Below, piece by piece: positions 31,081-40,030 of a DNA stretch of 64,000 nt (positions are counted from its first letter, which is position 1; every line of letters begins with the position of its first letter). The stretch is from the NCBI GenBank assembly GCA_027886175.1, contig JAJNNQ010000077.1, positions 372,001 through 436,000 on the forward strand. The letters run 5' to 3'. The position numbers and the translations under genes were made by a program. This DNA comes from Phylloscopus collybita (taxonomy: Eukaryota; Chordata; Aves; Passeriformes; Phylloscopidae). The notes beneath the pieces were generated by a model that saw only the letters and a program-made list of their open reading frames with translations, made no database searches and was not told where the DNA came from.

Positions 31081-33483
31081 TCAGTCACGGGCCCATCGGT
31101 ATGTTGCATCTCTTCCCTGATGACCAGAGGCATCATGGGCCCAACGAGCTAGGAATAATTCTCCCCTGTGCTGCCAGTATAGATCCACCTGTGATACTTT
31201 CACCTTGGCAGCTTTGTCTACCTGCTCATTGTTGCGATGCTCCTCATTAGCCCGACTCTTGGGTACGTGCGCATCCACGTGTCGAACCTTCACGGTTAGC
31301 TTCTCTACTCGGGTGGCAATGTCCTGCCAGATCTCAGCAGCCCAGATGGGTTTCCCTCTGCGCTGCCAGTTGGCCTTTCTCCAGCGATTCAGCCATCCCC
31401 ACAGGGCATTAGCTACCATCCATGAGTCGGTGTAGAGATAGAGCCTCGGCCACTTCTCCCGTTCAGCAATATCCAAAGCCAGCTGGACAGCTTTAAGCTC
31501 TGCCATCTGACTCGATCCACCTTGTCCCTCGGTAGCTTGCGCAACTCGTCGTGTGGGGCTCCATACTGCAGCTTTCCATTTCCTGTCAGTGCCTATAATT
31601 CGGCAGGAACCATCAGTAAAGAGGGCATATCGTTTTTCAGTCTCCGGTAGCTCATTATATGGTGGGGCCTCCTCAGCACATGTCACTTGCTCCTCTTCCT
31701 CTTCAGAGGACAATCCAAAAGTCTCACCTTCAGGCCAGTTCGTTATAACTTCCAGAATCCCAGGGCGATTTGGGTTTCCAATATGAGCGCGCTGCGTAAT
31801 GAGGGCAATCCATTTGCTCCAAGTAGTGTCGGTGGCATGATGCGTGGAAGGAACCTTTCCCTTGAACATCCACCCCAGCACCGGCAGTCGGGGTGCCAGA
31901 AGCAGCTGCGTTTCAGTGCCAATTACTTCTGACGCGGCTTGAACTCCTTCATAGGCGGCCAAGATTTCCTTCTCCGTGGGAGTGTAGTTGGCTTCGGACC
32001 CTCTGTAGCTTCGACTCCAGAATCCCAGTGGTCGACCCCGAGTCTCACCTGGCACCTTCTGCCAAAGGCTCCAGGACAGGCCATTGTTCCCGGCTGCTGA
32101 GTAGAGCACATTCTTCACATCTGGTCCTGTCCTCACTGGGCCAAGGGCTACCGCATGAGCGATCTCCTGCTTGATCTGGGCAAAGGCTTGCTGCTGTTCA
32201 GGGCCCCAGTGGAAATCGTTCTTCTTGCGGGTAACCAGGTAGAGAGGGCTCACAATCTGACTGTACTCAGGAATGTGCATTCTCCAAAAGCCTATGGCAC
32301 CTAGGAAAGCTTGCGTTTCCTTCTTGCTGGTTGGTGGCGACATTGCAGTGATCTTGTTGATTACTTCTGTGGGTATCTGGCGACGTCCATCTTGCCACTT
32401 GACTCCCAGGAACTGGATTTCTCGAGCCGGTCCCTTAACCTTACTTCGCTTAATGGCAAAACCAGCTCTCAGTAGAATCTGGATAATCTTCTCTCCTTTC
32501 TTGAAAACTTCCACTTCTGTGTTTCCCCACACAATGATGTCATCAATATACTGGAGATGCTCAGGAGCCTCGCCTTTTTCCAGTGCAGTCTGGATTAGTC
32601 CATGGCAGATGGTGGGACTGTGCTTCCACCCCTGGGGCAGTCGGTTCCAGGTATACTGCACACCCCTCCAGGTGAAAGCAAACTGGGGCCTGCACTCTGC
32701 TGCCAAAGGAATGGAGAAGAAAGCATTGGCAATGTCTATGGTCGCGTACCACTTTGCTGCCTTGGACTCCAACTCGTACTGAAGCTCCAGCATGTCTGGC
32801 ACAGCAGCGCTCAGTGGTGGCGTGACTTCATTCAGACCACGATAATCTACAGTCAGTCTCCATTCCCCACTGGACTTACGCACAGGCCAGATGGGGCTGT
32901 TGAAGGGTGAACGAGCCTTGCTGACCACCCCTTGGCTCTCCAGTTTACGAATCATCTCATGGATTGGGGTCACTGAGTCTCTGTCAGTGCGGTATTGCCG
33001 ACGGTGCACTGTTGCTGTGGCAATTGGTACCTGTTGTTCTTCAACTCTTAGCAGTCCCACAGCAAAGGGGTCATCGGAGAGACCAGGCAGGGTATTCAGT
33101 TGTCTGATGCCTCCTTTCTCTACAGCAGCTATCCCAAAAGCCCAGCGATATCCTTTTGGGTCTTTGAAATATCCATTTCTGAGAAAATCTATGCCAAGGA
33201 TGCATGGGGCCTCTGGGCCAGTCACAATGGGGTGTTTTTGCCACCCGTTCCCAGTTAAACTCACTTCAGCCTCCACTACAGTCAGCTGCTGGGACCCTCC
33301 TGTCACTCCAGAAATAGAAACAGATTCTGTTCCTACATACCTTGATGGCATCAGGGTACATTGAGAGCCAGTGTCAATCAAAGCCGTGTACTCTTGTGGG
33401 TCAGATGTGCCAGGCCATCGGATCCACACAGTCCAATAGATCCGATTGTCCCTTTCCTCTACCTGGCTAGAGGCAGGGCCCCT
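31081..33483 (-). CDS. Retroviral pol: protease, reverse transcriptase, RNase H
   Basis: Open in the gag frame directly after the gag UAG. With residue 1 placed at the GTG at 33429: protease active site LIDTGS (about 17-22); RT with motif A TIDIANAF (about 230-237), LPQGW (about 264-268) and catalytic YIDD (294-297); connection region; RNase H with FTDGSC (Asp606), AELK (Glu645), YTDSW (Asp668) and Asp738; then the first His pair of the integrase zinc finger (HDASGH, 765-770). The frame ends at a UGA at 31083-31081, just before the rest of the integrase, so it could make protease, RT and RNase H but no integrase. There is no ATG near the start, so expression would need UAG readthrough from gag. 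All key catalytic residues I looked for are present. Confidence 0.9.
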   Translation of the reverse strand, partial: RGPASSQVEERDNRIYWTVWIRWPGTSDPQEYTALIDTGSQCTLMPSRYVGTESVSISGVTGGSQQLTVVEAEVSLTGNGWQKHPIVTGPEAPCILGIDFLRNGYFKDPKGYRWAFGIAAVEKGGIRQLNTLPGLSDDPFAVGLLRVEEQQVPIATATVHRRQYRTDRDSVTPIHEMIRKLESQGVVSKARSPFNSPIWPVRKSSGEWRLTVDYRGLNEVTPPLSAAVPDMLELQYELESKAAKWYATIDIANAFFSIPLAAECRPQFAFTWRGVQYTWNRLPQGWKHSPTICHGLIQTALEKGEAPEHLQYIDDIIVWGNTEVEVFKKGEKIIQILLRAGFAIKRSKVKGPAREIQFLGVKWQDGRRQIPTEVINKITAMSPPTSKKETQAFLGAIGFWRMHIPEYSQIVSPLYLVTRKKNDFHWGPEQQQAFAQIKQEIAHAVALGPVRTGPDVKNVLYSAAGNNGLSWSLWQKVPGETRGRPLGFWSRSYRGSEANYTPTEKEILAAYEGVQAASEVIGTETQLLLAPRLPVLGWMFKGKVPSTHHATDTTWSKWIALITQRAHIGNPNRPGILEVITNWPEGETFGLSSEEEEEQVTCAEEAPPYNELPETEKRYALFTDGSCRIIGTDRKWKAAVWSPTRRVAQATEGQGGSSQMAELKAVQLALDIAEREKWPRLYLYTDSWMVANALWGWLNRWRKANWQRRGKPIWAAEIWQDIATRVEKLTVKVRHVDAHVPKSRANEEHRNNEQVDKAAKVKVSQVDLYWQHRGELFLARWAHDASGHQGRDATYRWARD

Positions 33484-35385
33484 CTATTCCTGCTCACGAT
33501 GCACGTTGCTATCTTTCTGTAAATACGTTCCTGAGGTCCCTTCGAGAGGATTAGTCACATCATCATTCCTATACTGTCTGGAGTTCCGTGCATGAGAGAC
33601 TGGAGCAGCATTGACTCTAGATGAACTCCTCGTGGTAGGTGTCCCTCTTTTCAGTTCACGTACCCGGGCTGCTAAGGCGGAGGTGGGTTTTCCATCCCAC
33701 TTCCTCATGTCTTCTCCATGCTCCCGAAGAAAAGACCAGAGGTTGCCTCGTGGAGTGTATGTTCTCTCTCTGGCTGGGGGACGCCTGCTCCTAATGGCAG
33801 AAACTCTTGTTGGTTCTGGCGAGACGTGGTAAATTTCTTCTTTCAGTTCTTTTTTCAGTTTCTGATGGTCCTCTTCAATCAAGCTTCGGACTTGCTCAGC
33901 CAGCCTTGTTTCCACGGATGAGACATGGGTACGAAACGGGGCAGTGACAGTGTCCTCATAAATTCTTAGTTTGTTGACCAAGACGCCCACCCTGTCCTCA
34001 CCTGCCCTCCATTGCAGCGTTGCCAGGTAACGGGAGTACATCTCTGGTCCAAGCCATGCGAATCTCAACCACATCTGTGATGTGCACTGAACTTCATCTG
34101 GGCTTTTAGGAAATCTCTCGTCCTCTGAGAAAATGATCTCCAGCACAGCCAATTCCCTCAGGCATCGGATACCTTGTTCCATTGTGCTCCACTTTCCTTG
34201 GTGTACCTGAAGATCTTCTTTACAAAGGTATCTGTCCTTCACACTTGTTAGCAGCCGTTGCCAGAGGCTGAGAGTTTCTTGGGTTCTCCCGATCCCCTGG
34301 TCAATGACCACATCCCGGGACAGAGATCCCAGTTGCCTGGCCTCACTTCCATCCAGAATGGTGTCATTGGCTGCAGCGTCCCAGATGCGGAGCAGCCAGG
34401 TCAGGATGGACTCGTTTGGCTGACGGGTGAATTCCCTCCGCAGGTCACGTAGCTCACCCAGGGACAGAGAGCGAGTGATGATCTCTGGCTCTGTCTCCTC
34501 TGCTGGGTGCGAAGGTCCTGCTGCATCCTCGTCAGTCACTATGCGGACTGATTTGCTCTTTGCTTTCTTCTTCTGAACAGGAGCAACTGCTACCGGTTTA
34601 GGCTGTTCCAATTCAGTGATGGTTTGTGTGGAAATGTTGGAATTTTTGGCTTTTGTCTCCTCTGTGACAACCTGCACGGACACAGACGTTGTGGCTTTGC
34701 TTGGTGCTTCTTTCTCTTCTGTGGCAGTCTGCGTAGACGTGGGCACTGTTGCCTTGATTTCGGTTCCTTTCTCCCCTGTGACAGTCTGTGTAGATGCGGA
34801 CACTGTTGGTTTGCTTTTGGCTTCTGCTCCCTCTGCAACAGTCTGCATGGACGTGGACACTGTTGGCTGGTTTTTTGGCTTCTGTCTTCTCTGTGACAGT
34901 CTGCGTAGACTCGGACGCTGTTCCCTTCTTTTCTCTTCTGCCTCAAGAAGACGCTGCACTACCTCATGTAGTGTTCTGTTTCTAAGCATGGTGCAGGCTG
35001 TGCAGAGAAAAGAAAGCAGCACTAACAACAACATTATGCTGTCCTTGGTATCCAGAGAAAATTCAATATTTTCAAAAACTGCTGTATCAGGCCTGAAAGA
35101 CGGGAAAAAGTTATTCTTTACCCCTCCCCACAGCGGCTGGGTGAGATTGTTGAGGCCCCAAACAAAGCATCCTAGACCGGGACAAGCAAACAAAGTTGAG
35201 TACACACTCCAGATTATGCTCATTGCCTTGCAGGTTAGCATGCAATAGACATAGTAGACCAATAAAGCAATTTTAGTGCTGTACCCTGGTTTACACCAAA
35301 GTATTAAGATCTGCAGATAGTGCCCCATGTGCGGAAAGATATAGAGAGCTAGGTACAAGACAAATGTAAGCATGCTAAGCATCAT
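33484..35385 (-). CDS. Retroviral gag, ERVL-like, open (633 codons)
   Basis: Structural polyprotein. The frame stays open from the primer site; the first ATG is at 35385, so I start there. Residues 1-140 are unusual: about three hydrophobic, membrane-type segments (near 1-30, 35-75 and 115-135). A charged region (about 140-190, RRLLEAEEKRREQR-like) follows, then a STQTV-type repeat region (34620-34866). The capsid-like part contains ESILTWLLRIWDAAANDTIL and the LGSLSRD segment, hallmarks of class III gag. A coiled-coil/charged stretch (EEDHQKLKKELKEE) and an Arg-rich tail end it. I see no CCHC zinc knuckle. It stops at UAG (33486-33484) with pol in the same frame. Confidence 0.85.
   Translation of the reverse strand: MMLSMLTFVLYLALYIFPHMGHYLQILILWCKPGYSTKIALLVYYVYCMLTCKAMSIIWSVYSTLFACPGLGCFVWGLNNLTQPLWGGVKNNFFPSFRPDTAVFENIEFSLDTKDSIMLLLVLLSFLCTACTMLRNRTLHEVVQRLLEAEEKRREQRPSLRRLSQRRQKPKNQPTVSTSMQTVAEGAEAKSKPTVSASTQTVTGEKGTEIKATVPTSTQTATEEKEAPSKATTSVSVQVVTEETKAKNSNISTQTITELEQPKPVAVAPVQKKKAKSKSVRIVTDEDAAGPSHPAEETEPEIITRSLSLGELRDLRREFTRQPNESILTWLLRIWDAAANDTILDGSEARQLGSLSRDVVIDQGIGRTQETLSLWQRLLTSVKDRYLCKEDLQVHQGKWSTMEQGIRCLRELAVLEIIFSEDERFPKSPDEVQCTSQMWLRFAWLGPEMYSRYLATLQWRAGEDRVGVLVNKLRIYEDTVTAPFRTHVSSVETRLAEQVRSLIEEDHQKLKKELKEEIYHVSPEPTRVSAIRSRRPPARERTYTPRGNLWSFLREHGEDMRKWDGKPTSALAARVRELKRGTPTTRSSSRVNAAPVSHARNSRQYRNDDVTNPLEGTSGTYLQKDSNVHREQE
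34620..34866 (-). repeat. 57-bp (19-residue) repeats inside gag
   Basis: Four to five tandem units, each beginning TVSTSMQTV, TVSASTQTV, TVPTSTQTA or TTSVSVQVV and ending in a Lys-rich stretch. The period is 19 residues (the fourth unit 18). Likely a disordered linker between the hydrophobic N-terminus and the capsid domain. Confidence 0.75.
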
Positions 35386-35447
35386 AGCAAACAGGTGTTC
35401 TTTTCCCCAATACAAAATTGTAATTCTGACTTTTCTCAATACCTCGA

Positions 35448-35465
35448 GCCCCACGTTGGGCCCCA
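35448..35465 (-). promoter_or_regulatory. Primer binding site, tRNA-Lys(1,2) type
   Basis: Minus-strand TGGGGCCCAACGTGGGGC differs at one base (position 4) from the site complementary to tRNA-Lys1,2 used by some betaretroviruses and by foamy viruses. It begins 5 bp after the LTR end. Confidence 0.75.
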
Positions 35466-35470
35466 AAAGA

Positions 35471-35993
35471 TGTGCTGGTTTGAAAGCAAAACCAGTGAGA
35501 CTCCCAGTCAGAGATACAATTTAATAGAAGAAGAAGGGAAAAAAAAGGTGAAATAAATAGAATGATACAACCTAACACCCTGTTGGTCAGGGTGTTTGAA
35601 GCAGTCCGGGAATCCTCCTGGAGCAGCAGATGTGGTTCCGTTGGAGCAGAGATGATCCAAAGCAGTGATCCCTGCAGAAACGTCTGGAAGCTCGTCTCCT
35701 CTGAGAGTCCAGTGGATAGAAGCTGCCAGTGGGGTCTCAAACCCTGGATTATATCCAGGTGGGAATGCTTGGCTCCTCCCCCTGGGCAGAGCATCTCACA
35801 ATAGCATGATTTCATCTTATCAGTCATGCAAATGGATCCTTGATGGCCCATTAAACAGAGATAACATCTTCCGGGAAGGCATTGTTGGGCTCGTTAACAG
35901 AAGATAAGGAGAACACTGCCCCACCTTGGCTCCAACGGCTCATGGGGATAGAATACATACCTTGGGCACAATTTTACATTGTAACCTAGGACA
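35471..35993 (-). mobile_element. 5' LTR of the ERVL-like element (523 bp)
   Basis: TG...CA ends shared with the 29589-30196 LTR. It drives the element from right to left. The right flank (AGTAATAAG...) belongs to a different sequence family from the satellite on the left of the element. Confidence 0.9.
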
Positions 35994-36184
35994 AGTAATA
36001 AGTATATAGAGGCGTGTTGAATGATTACAGGAATATGTAAGATTTTGTAGAGAAATAGAGAGCCAGAGCTCTGTGACTTTTGCACACCTCTTTGGGAGGT
36101 TACTCCCTGTGTTGCCTGGCACTGAATTAAACATAACACTTTTAACTTGAATTAGTTGGAGAGTCTTTGTCCATGCTTGATTTA
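35994..36184 (-). other. Interspersed sequence, LTR-like, first of three copies
   Basis: Reverse-complement copies lie at 39245-39440 and 42480-42680; those extend further, so the ERV truncated this one. A conserved AATTAAA-like motif precedes GAGAGTCTTTGTCC, which recalls an LTR 3' end, but I cannot identify it. Confidence 0.4.
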
Positions 36185-36290
36185 CTTGATAATGGAACCA
36201 AGGGTCCATTGTTCTACAGCAGGGCCTCATGGAACCAAGGGGCCATTGTGACACTGTGGGGCATAATGGAGTCAGGGACACTGTTGATAA
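36185..36290 (+). repeat. 37-bp satellite remnant S6 (about 3 monomers)
   Basis: Three degenerate monomers. The same short remnant is present, inverted, at 39160-39245 and 42395-42480. Confidence 0.75.
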
Positions 36291-36570
36291 TGAAATCCAT
36301 CCCACAGAAACTTTTGATCACACTTTTGAGTATTTGAGAGCAGGTATTCTTTATTACTGTGTGCTGGTCAGTTGGGCAATCCTTCCTCCATTTGAGTGCA
36401 CTGAACATCAAATGAACAGAGTTTTGATCACACACACTGATTATGCATTCATTAGCCATCCCCACTTCCTCTGAATTTACTTGATATAGTTGCACCCCTT
36501 CTCACAAGTTCTTATCTGGTTCTTTGGGGTCTGTCTTCAACATCCAGTGTCCTTTTTAGGTGGTTGTTCC
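36291..36570 (-). repeat. Duplicated segment, inverted against 38880-39160 and 42115-42395
   Basis: Unclassified AT-rich sequence present three times in the 36-42 kb region. No gene. This copy ends at the microsatellite, which is absent from the other two. Confidence 0.6.
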
Positions 36571-36576
36571 TCAATT

Positions 36577-36935
36577 CTCTTCTCTTCTCTTCTCTTCTCT
36601 TCTCTTCTCTTCTCTTCTCTTCTCTTCTCTTCTCTTCTCTTCTCTTCTCTTCTCTTCTCTTCTCTTCTCTTCTCTTCTCTTCTCTCCTCTCCTCTCCTCT
36701 CCTCTCCTCTCCTCTCCTCTCCTCTCCTCTCCTCTCCTCTCCTCTTTTCCCCTTTTCCCCTACCTTTTCCTTTTCCTTTTCCTTTTCCTTTTCCTTTTCC
36801 TTTTCCTTTTCCTTTTCCTTTTCCTTTTCCTTTTCCTTTTCCTTTTCCTTTTCCTTTTCCTTTTCCTTTTCCTTTTCCTTTTCCTTTTCCTTTTCCTTTT
36901 CCTTTTCCTTTTCCTTTTCCTTTTTTTCTTTTTTC
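36577..36935 (+). repeat. Pyrimidine microsatellite: (TTCTC)n, (TCCTC)n, (CCTTTT)n
   Basis: About 360 bp of pure pyrimidine, in unit order the mirror image of the purine array at 15750-16494. The long Lys/Glu, Phe/Leu and Ser/Leu frames across it are artefacts. Confidence 0.95.
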
Positions 36936-37769
36936 CTCTGTTCTGGGGACAGCCTGGCAAGGTGCCCCAGGGCAATTGTCCCACACCAGCCCCTGCAACC
37001 ACCATTGCCAGCACAGGCCTCTCCCCACACCTGCACGAGGTTGTTTGTCCCTGCATGGAGGGACACCAAGCGACCAGGCCAGCAGTGCCTGCTTGCTCTG
37101 TACTGAGGAGATTTCAGCAGTGCATCCTGTGTGTGTGTGTGTGGGGAGATGAAGCAGAGTGAGCACCAACACCATCAGCAGCACTCGGGGCTGGCACAAT
37201 TCCAGAGGCACAAAGAGGGCCTTGAGGCCACTTCACTCTGAGAGTGAAATCCTCTGGGAAACCACCTGAATTCTTTATTGGGCTGTGCTTAGGACTGCAG
37301 AGAGAAACATCCAGGGCACGGAGGCTCCAGGGAAACTGCTCAGCACAGCCAAGGACTGCCCAGAGAGACCATTGGGGTGCGGTGTGTGGGGAGAAATCAC
37401 AGCTGCCTCCCTTCTGAACCACCCCCAGGACCTGGACAGGGCTGTTCTGTCTTCTGGGCACTGACCTGGAACTGAGGGATGTGGAAAAGGCCTTTGGTGT
37501 CAGGGCTGTTGAGAAGGCTGGGCAGTGTCACTGGGAGAGCTCTCTCAAAGCCCTTGGAAAGGGCAGAGCCATTCCAGAGGGTCCTGGGAACCTGGGAAAG
37601 GCAGACATGGAGCCAGTCTGCAACCAGGGCAGGGAGGGGATCTGGGAGAGTCCCAGCCTGGTCAGGCTCAGCAGGGAAGGCGATGTGGCAAATCCTCCTG
37701 CAGCCATTCCAGGCACTGGCAGGACAAGGCAGGGATTGCAGAACCCACGTGGGAGGGAAAAGAAGGGGA

Positions 37770-38110
37770 TGTTGTGTGCCCAGACTTCAGCCAGGCCTGT
37801 GACCCGGTCTGCTGTGGTCTCCTCAGAGCCAGACTGGAGAGAGCTGGGCTGAAGAAATGGAACATGGGCTGGGTGGGAATTTGGCTGAACACTGAGGGTC
37901 AAATGTCAAATCCATGGTACAGAGTCCTCTTGGCAGCCACTGCCTGGTGACATCCCTCAGTGACCAGCCCTTGACCACCACTGGGGAACATTTCTATTAT
38001 CTCTGCAATGGCATCAAATGCACTTTCAATTCCTTTGTGGATACTGCCAAATTGTAGGGAGTCTGTGACCAAACTCATTCAGTTGATGGTGACTGCAAAA
38101 CAAAATTTGG
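37770..38110 (+). mobile_element. CR1 LINE fragment (RT palm region)
   Basis: Frame-shifted translation shows DFSQACDPVCCGLLRARLE (the CR1 'DFSKAFDTV' block) and, 70 codons on, GIKCTFNSFVDTAKL (the 'FADDTKL' block with the catalytic motif lost). Dead copy; it was duplicated with its surroundings at 41008-41348. Confidence 0.7.
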
Positions 38111-39159
38111 CATCATTGTGCTTTTCTTTCCTATGGGCAAGATGACTGAGTCGAGTCAAATTGTCTTGCCATCAGGTGCCAACCAAGCCACAAGAAGAGG
38201 GAGAAAAAAGTCAGGCACCAGAAAAAAGGCAGTTCAAAAGGGAAAACCCAAACCTAACAAAACAGAACCCCAAAGCAAGACCCACCCACAAGAACACAGA
38301 AACCCCACTAAGAAACTAAGAACAAAAAGCAAAGGCCACAAACAAAAGGAAAGCAAATTCATAGGAAATCTCCTATCAGCAGAAAATGTTTAACCACCTT
38401 ATGGCAGGAGAGGATTTTTATGTGTCGGTGATGTTTTGAAAGAAAAATGTCTCTAAAAAGAAATTAATCCCCTACCCCCCTTGCCCCCTCTGCTGCCTGC
38501 AGTTTATTGCTTATCCTGATGTGACATGCAATGGAACATCCCTTGGGTCAGTCCAGCCCAGCTGTCCCATCCCTGTTCCCTCAGGAACACTTGCCCACCC
38601 CAAGCCCATAGGTTGGGGGGTTGCAGACACACCTCAGGCGGGGCGAGCGCTGTGACAAGGCCAGGAGAACAGAACAACATTGACCCTTATAAAGGACAGT
38701 AGAACAGAACAGCACAGCCTTGGATAAATGGATCAAGGATGTAACTCCGGCAAACAAAAGTCATTCAAAATGCAAGAAAAATGTCAGCTCAGCTCTACAA
38801 GGCAGACAAAACAGAAGGTTTGCAAAATGATAATATTGCCCATACTCAAAAGTGGGGTCGAGAAACAGCCACCTAGAGAGGACACTGGATGTTGAAGACA
38901 GACCCCAAAGAACCAGATAAGAACTTGTGAGATGGGGTGCAACTATATCAAGTAAATTCAGAGGAAGTGGGGATGGCTAATGAATGCATAATCAGTGTCT
39001 GTGATCAAAAGTCTGTTCATTTGATGCTTAGTGCACTCAAATGGAGGGAGGATTGCCCAAGTGGCCAGCATGCTGTAATAAAGAATACCTGCTCTCAAAT
39101 ACTCAAAAGTGTGATCAAAAGTTTCTGTGGGATGGATTTCATTATCAACAGTGTCCCTG

Positions 39160-39245
39160 ACTCCATTATGCCCCACAGTGTCACAATGGCCCCTTGGTTC
39201 CATGAGGCCCTGCTGTAGAACAATGGACCCTTGGTTCCATTATCA
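39160..39245 (-). repeat. 37-bp satellite remnant S7
   Basis: About two monomers, reverse complement of 36185-36290. Confidence 0.7.
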
Positions 39246-39536
39246 AGAAAATCAAGAACGGACAAAGACTCTCCAACTAATTAAAGTTAGATAGTGGTGT
39301 GTTTAATTTAGTGCCAGGCAACACGGGGAGTAACCTCCCAAAGACGTGTGCAAAAATCACAGAGCCCTGGCTTTCTATTTATCTACAAAATCTTTCGTAT
39401 TCATGTAATCACTCCACACACTTATACATACTTATTACTTAAACCTGCCTTCACTCCTATTCATCATAAAATGGGCTCAAAGTCCTTTCACGCTTGCGCA
39501 GTCCTGCACTCAAATTGGGTTGGTGCGTTTTGAAAT

Positions 39537-39689
39537 GGGTCAGTGGTGCTCTCAGTGACTCTAAATGAACTAAAAGATCTCCCAGCAATGTTTTCACCAG
39601 AGATGTCCCTTTGGTTCCCTTCTCTGGAGCTGCAGCAGCAATGTCTGTGTGCAGAGCTGGGGGCAGGGCAGGGGTGGCACAGCAGCTGT
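39537..39689 (+). repeat. Copy of the OR 3'-flank segment (no OR attached)
   Basis: Reverse complement of about 47031-47190, which lies downstream of the unit 2 receptor; also similar to 24300-24440 and 62940-63060. It is followed by CR1 in the same relative position as in unit 2, but no receptor is present to its left. Confidence 0.6.
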
Positions 39690-40030
39690 GCTCCTGCTGG
39701 CCACACCGTTCCTGACCAAGGCCAGGAGCGATTGGTCTTCTTGGCCACCTGGGCACACTGCTGCCTCATGTCCAGCCTGCTGTCCATCAGTCCCTGCAGG
39801 TCCCTTTCTGCCTGGCTGCTGTCCAGCCACTCTGTCCCCAGCCTGTAGCACTGCAGGGGTTGTTGTGGCCAAAGTGCAGGACCCAGCACTTGGTCTGTTG
39901 CGACCTGACATTGTTGGATTTGTGCCCTGGATCCAGCCTATCCAGGGCCCTGTGCAGAGCCCTCCTGCCCTCCAGCAGATCCACACTCCCAGGCAGCTTG
40001 GTGTCATCTGAAAAGCTGCTGTCAGCAATG
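39690..40030 (-). mobile_element. CR1 LINE fragment (minus)
   Basis: Minus-strand translation gives [20 protein letters not shown], then the RALDRLDPG and VLHFGHNNP blocks. It is slightly longer at the 5' side than the 46719-47030 copy and includes the FSDDTKL active-site region. Confidence 0.8.

Larger units (their letters stand above)
29589..35993 (-). mobile_element. ERVL-like (class III) endogenous retrovirus, 6.4 kb, minus strand
   Basis: Complete layout on the minus strand: 5' LTR (35471-35993), tRNA-Lys-type primer site (35448-35465), gag (33484-35385), in-frame UAG, protease-RT-RNase H (31081-33483), damaged integrase (30296-31080), polypurine tract (30197-30212), 3' LTR (29589-30196). 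There is no env: integrase is followed by only about 100 bp before the LTR, typical of ERVL. The Gag core and the RT/RNase H text match the class III type found widely in birds. Integrase is broken by stops and a frameshift. No target duplication: GAGGT on the left, AGTAA on the right. Confidence 0.9.
36946..39536 (+). repeat. 3.24-kb tandem duplication, left copy
   Basis: Colinear with 40186-42775 at an offset of 3235-3240 bp and about 95% similar by eye. It contains CR1 coding remnants, a Lys-rich pseudo-frame (38118-38393), a satellite remnant and the LTR-like segment. A short (TG)n run lies at about 37129-37142. Confidence 0.85.

Noticed and set aside
35386..35466. Extension of gag to a TTG at 35466
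   Set aside because: This codon lies at the LTR/primer-site junction, which is non-coding in retroviruses; the first ATG is at 35385.
36490..37152. Possible env or accessory ORF near the ERV
   Set aside because: It lies outside the provirus, on the opposite strand, and is built from the pyrimidine microsatellite.
38118..38393. 91-codon Lys-rich frame, partly kept at 41356-41556
   Set aside because: The copy in the tandem duplication is shortened by a frame change, and the sequence is A-rich low complexity after CR1.
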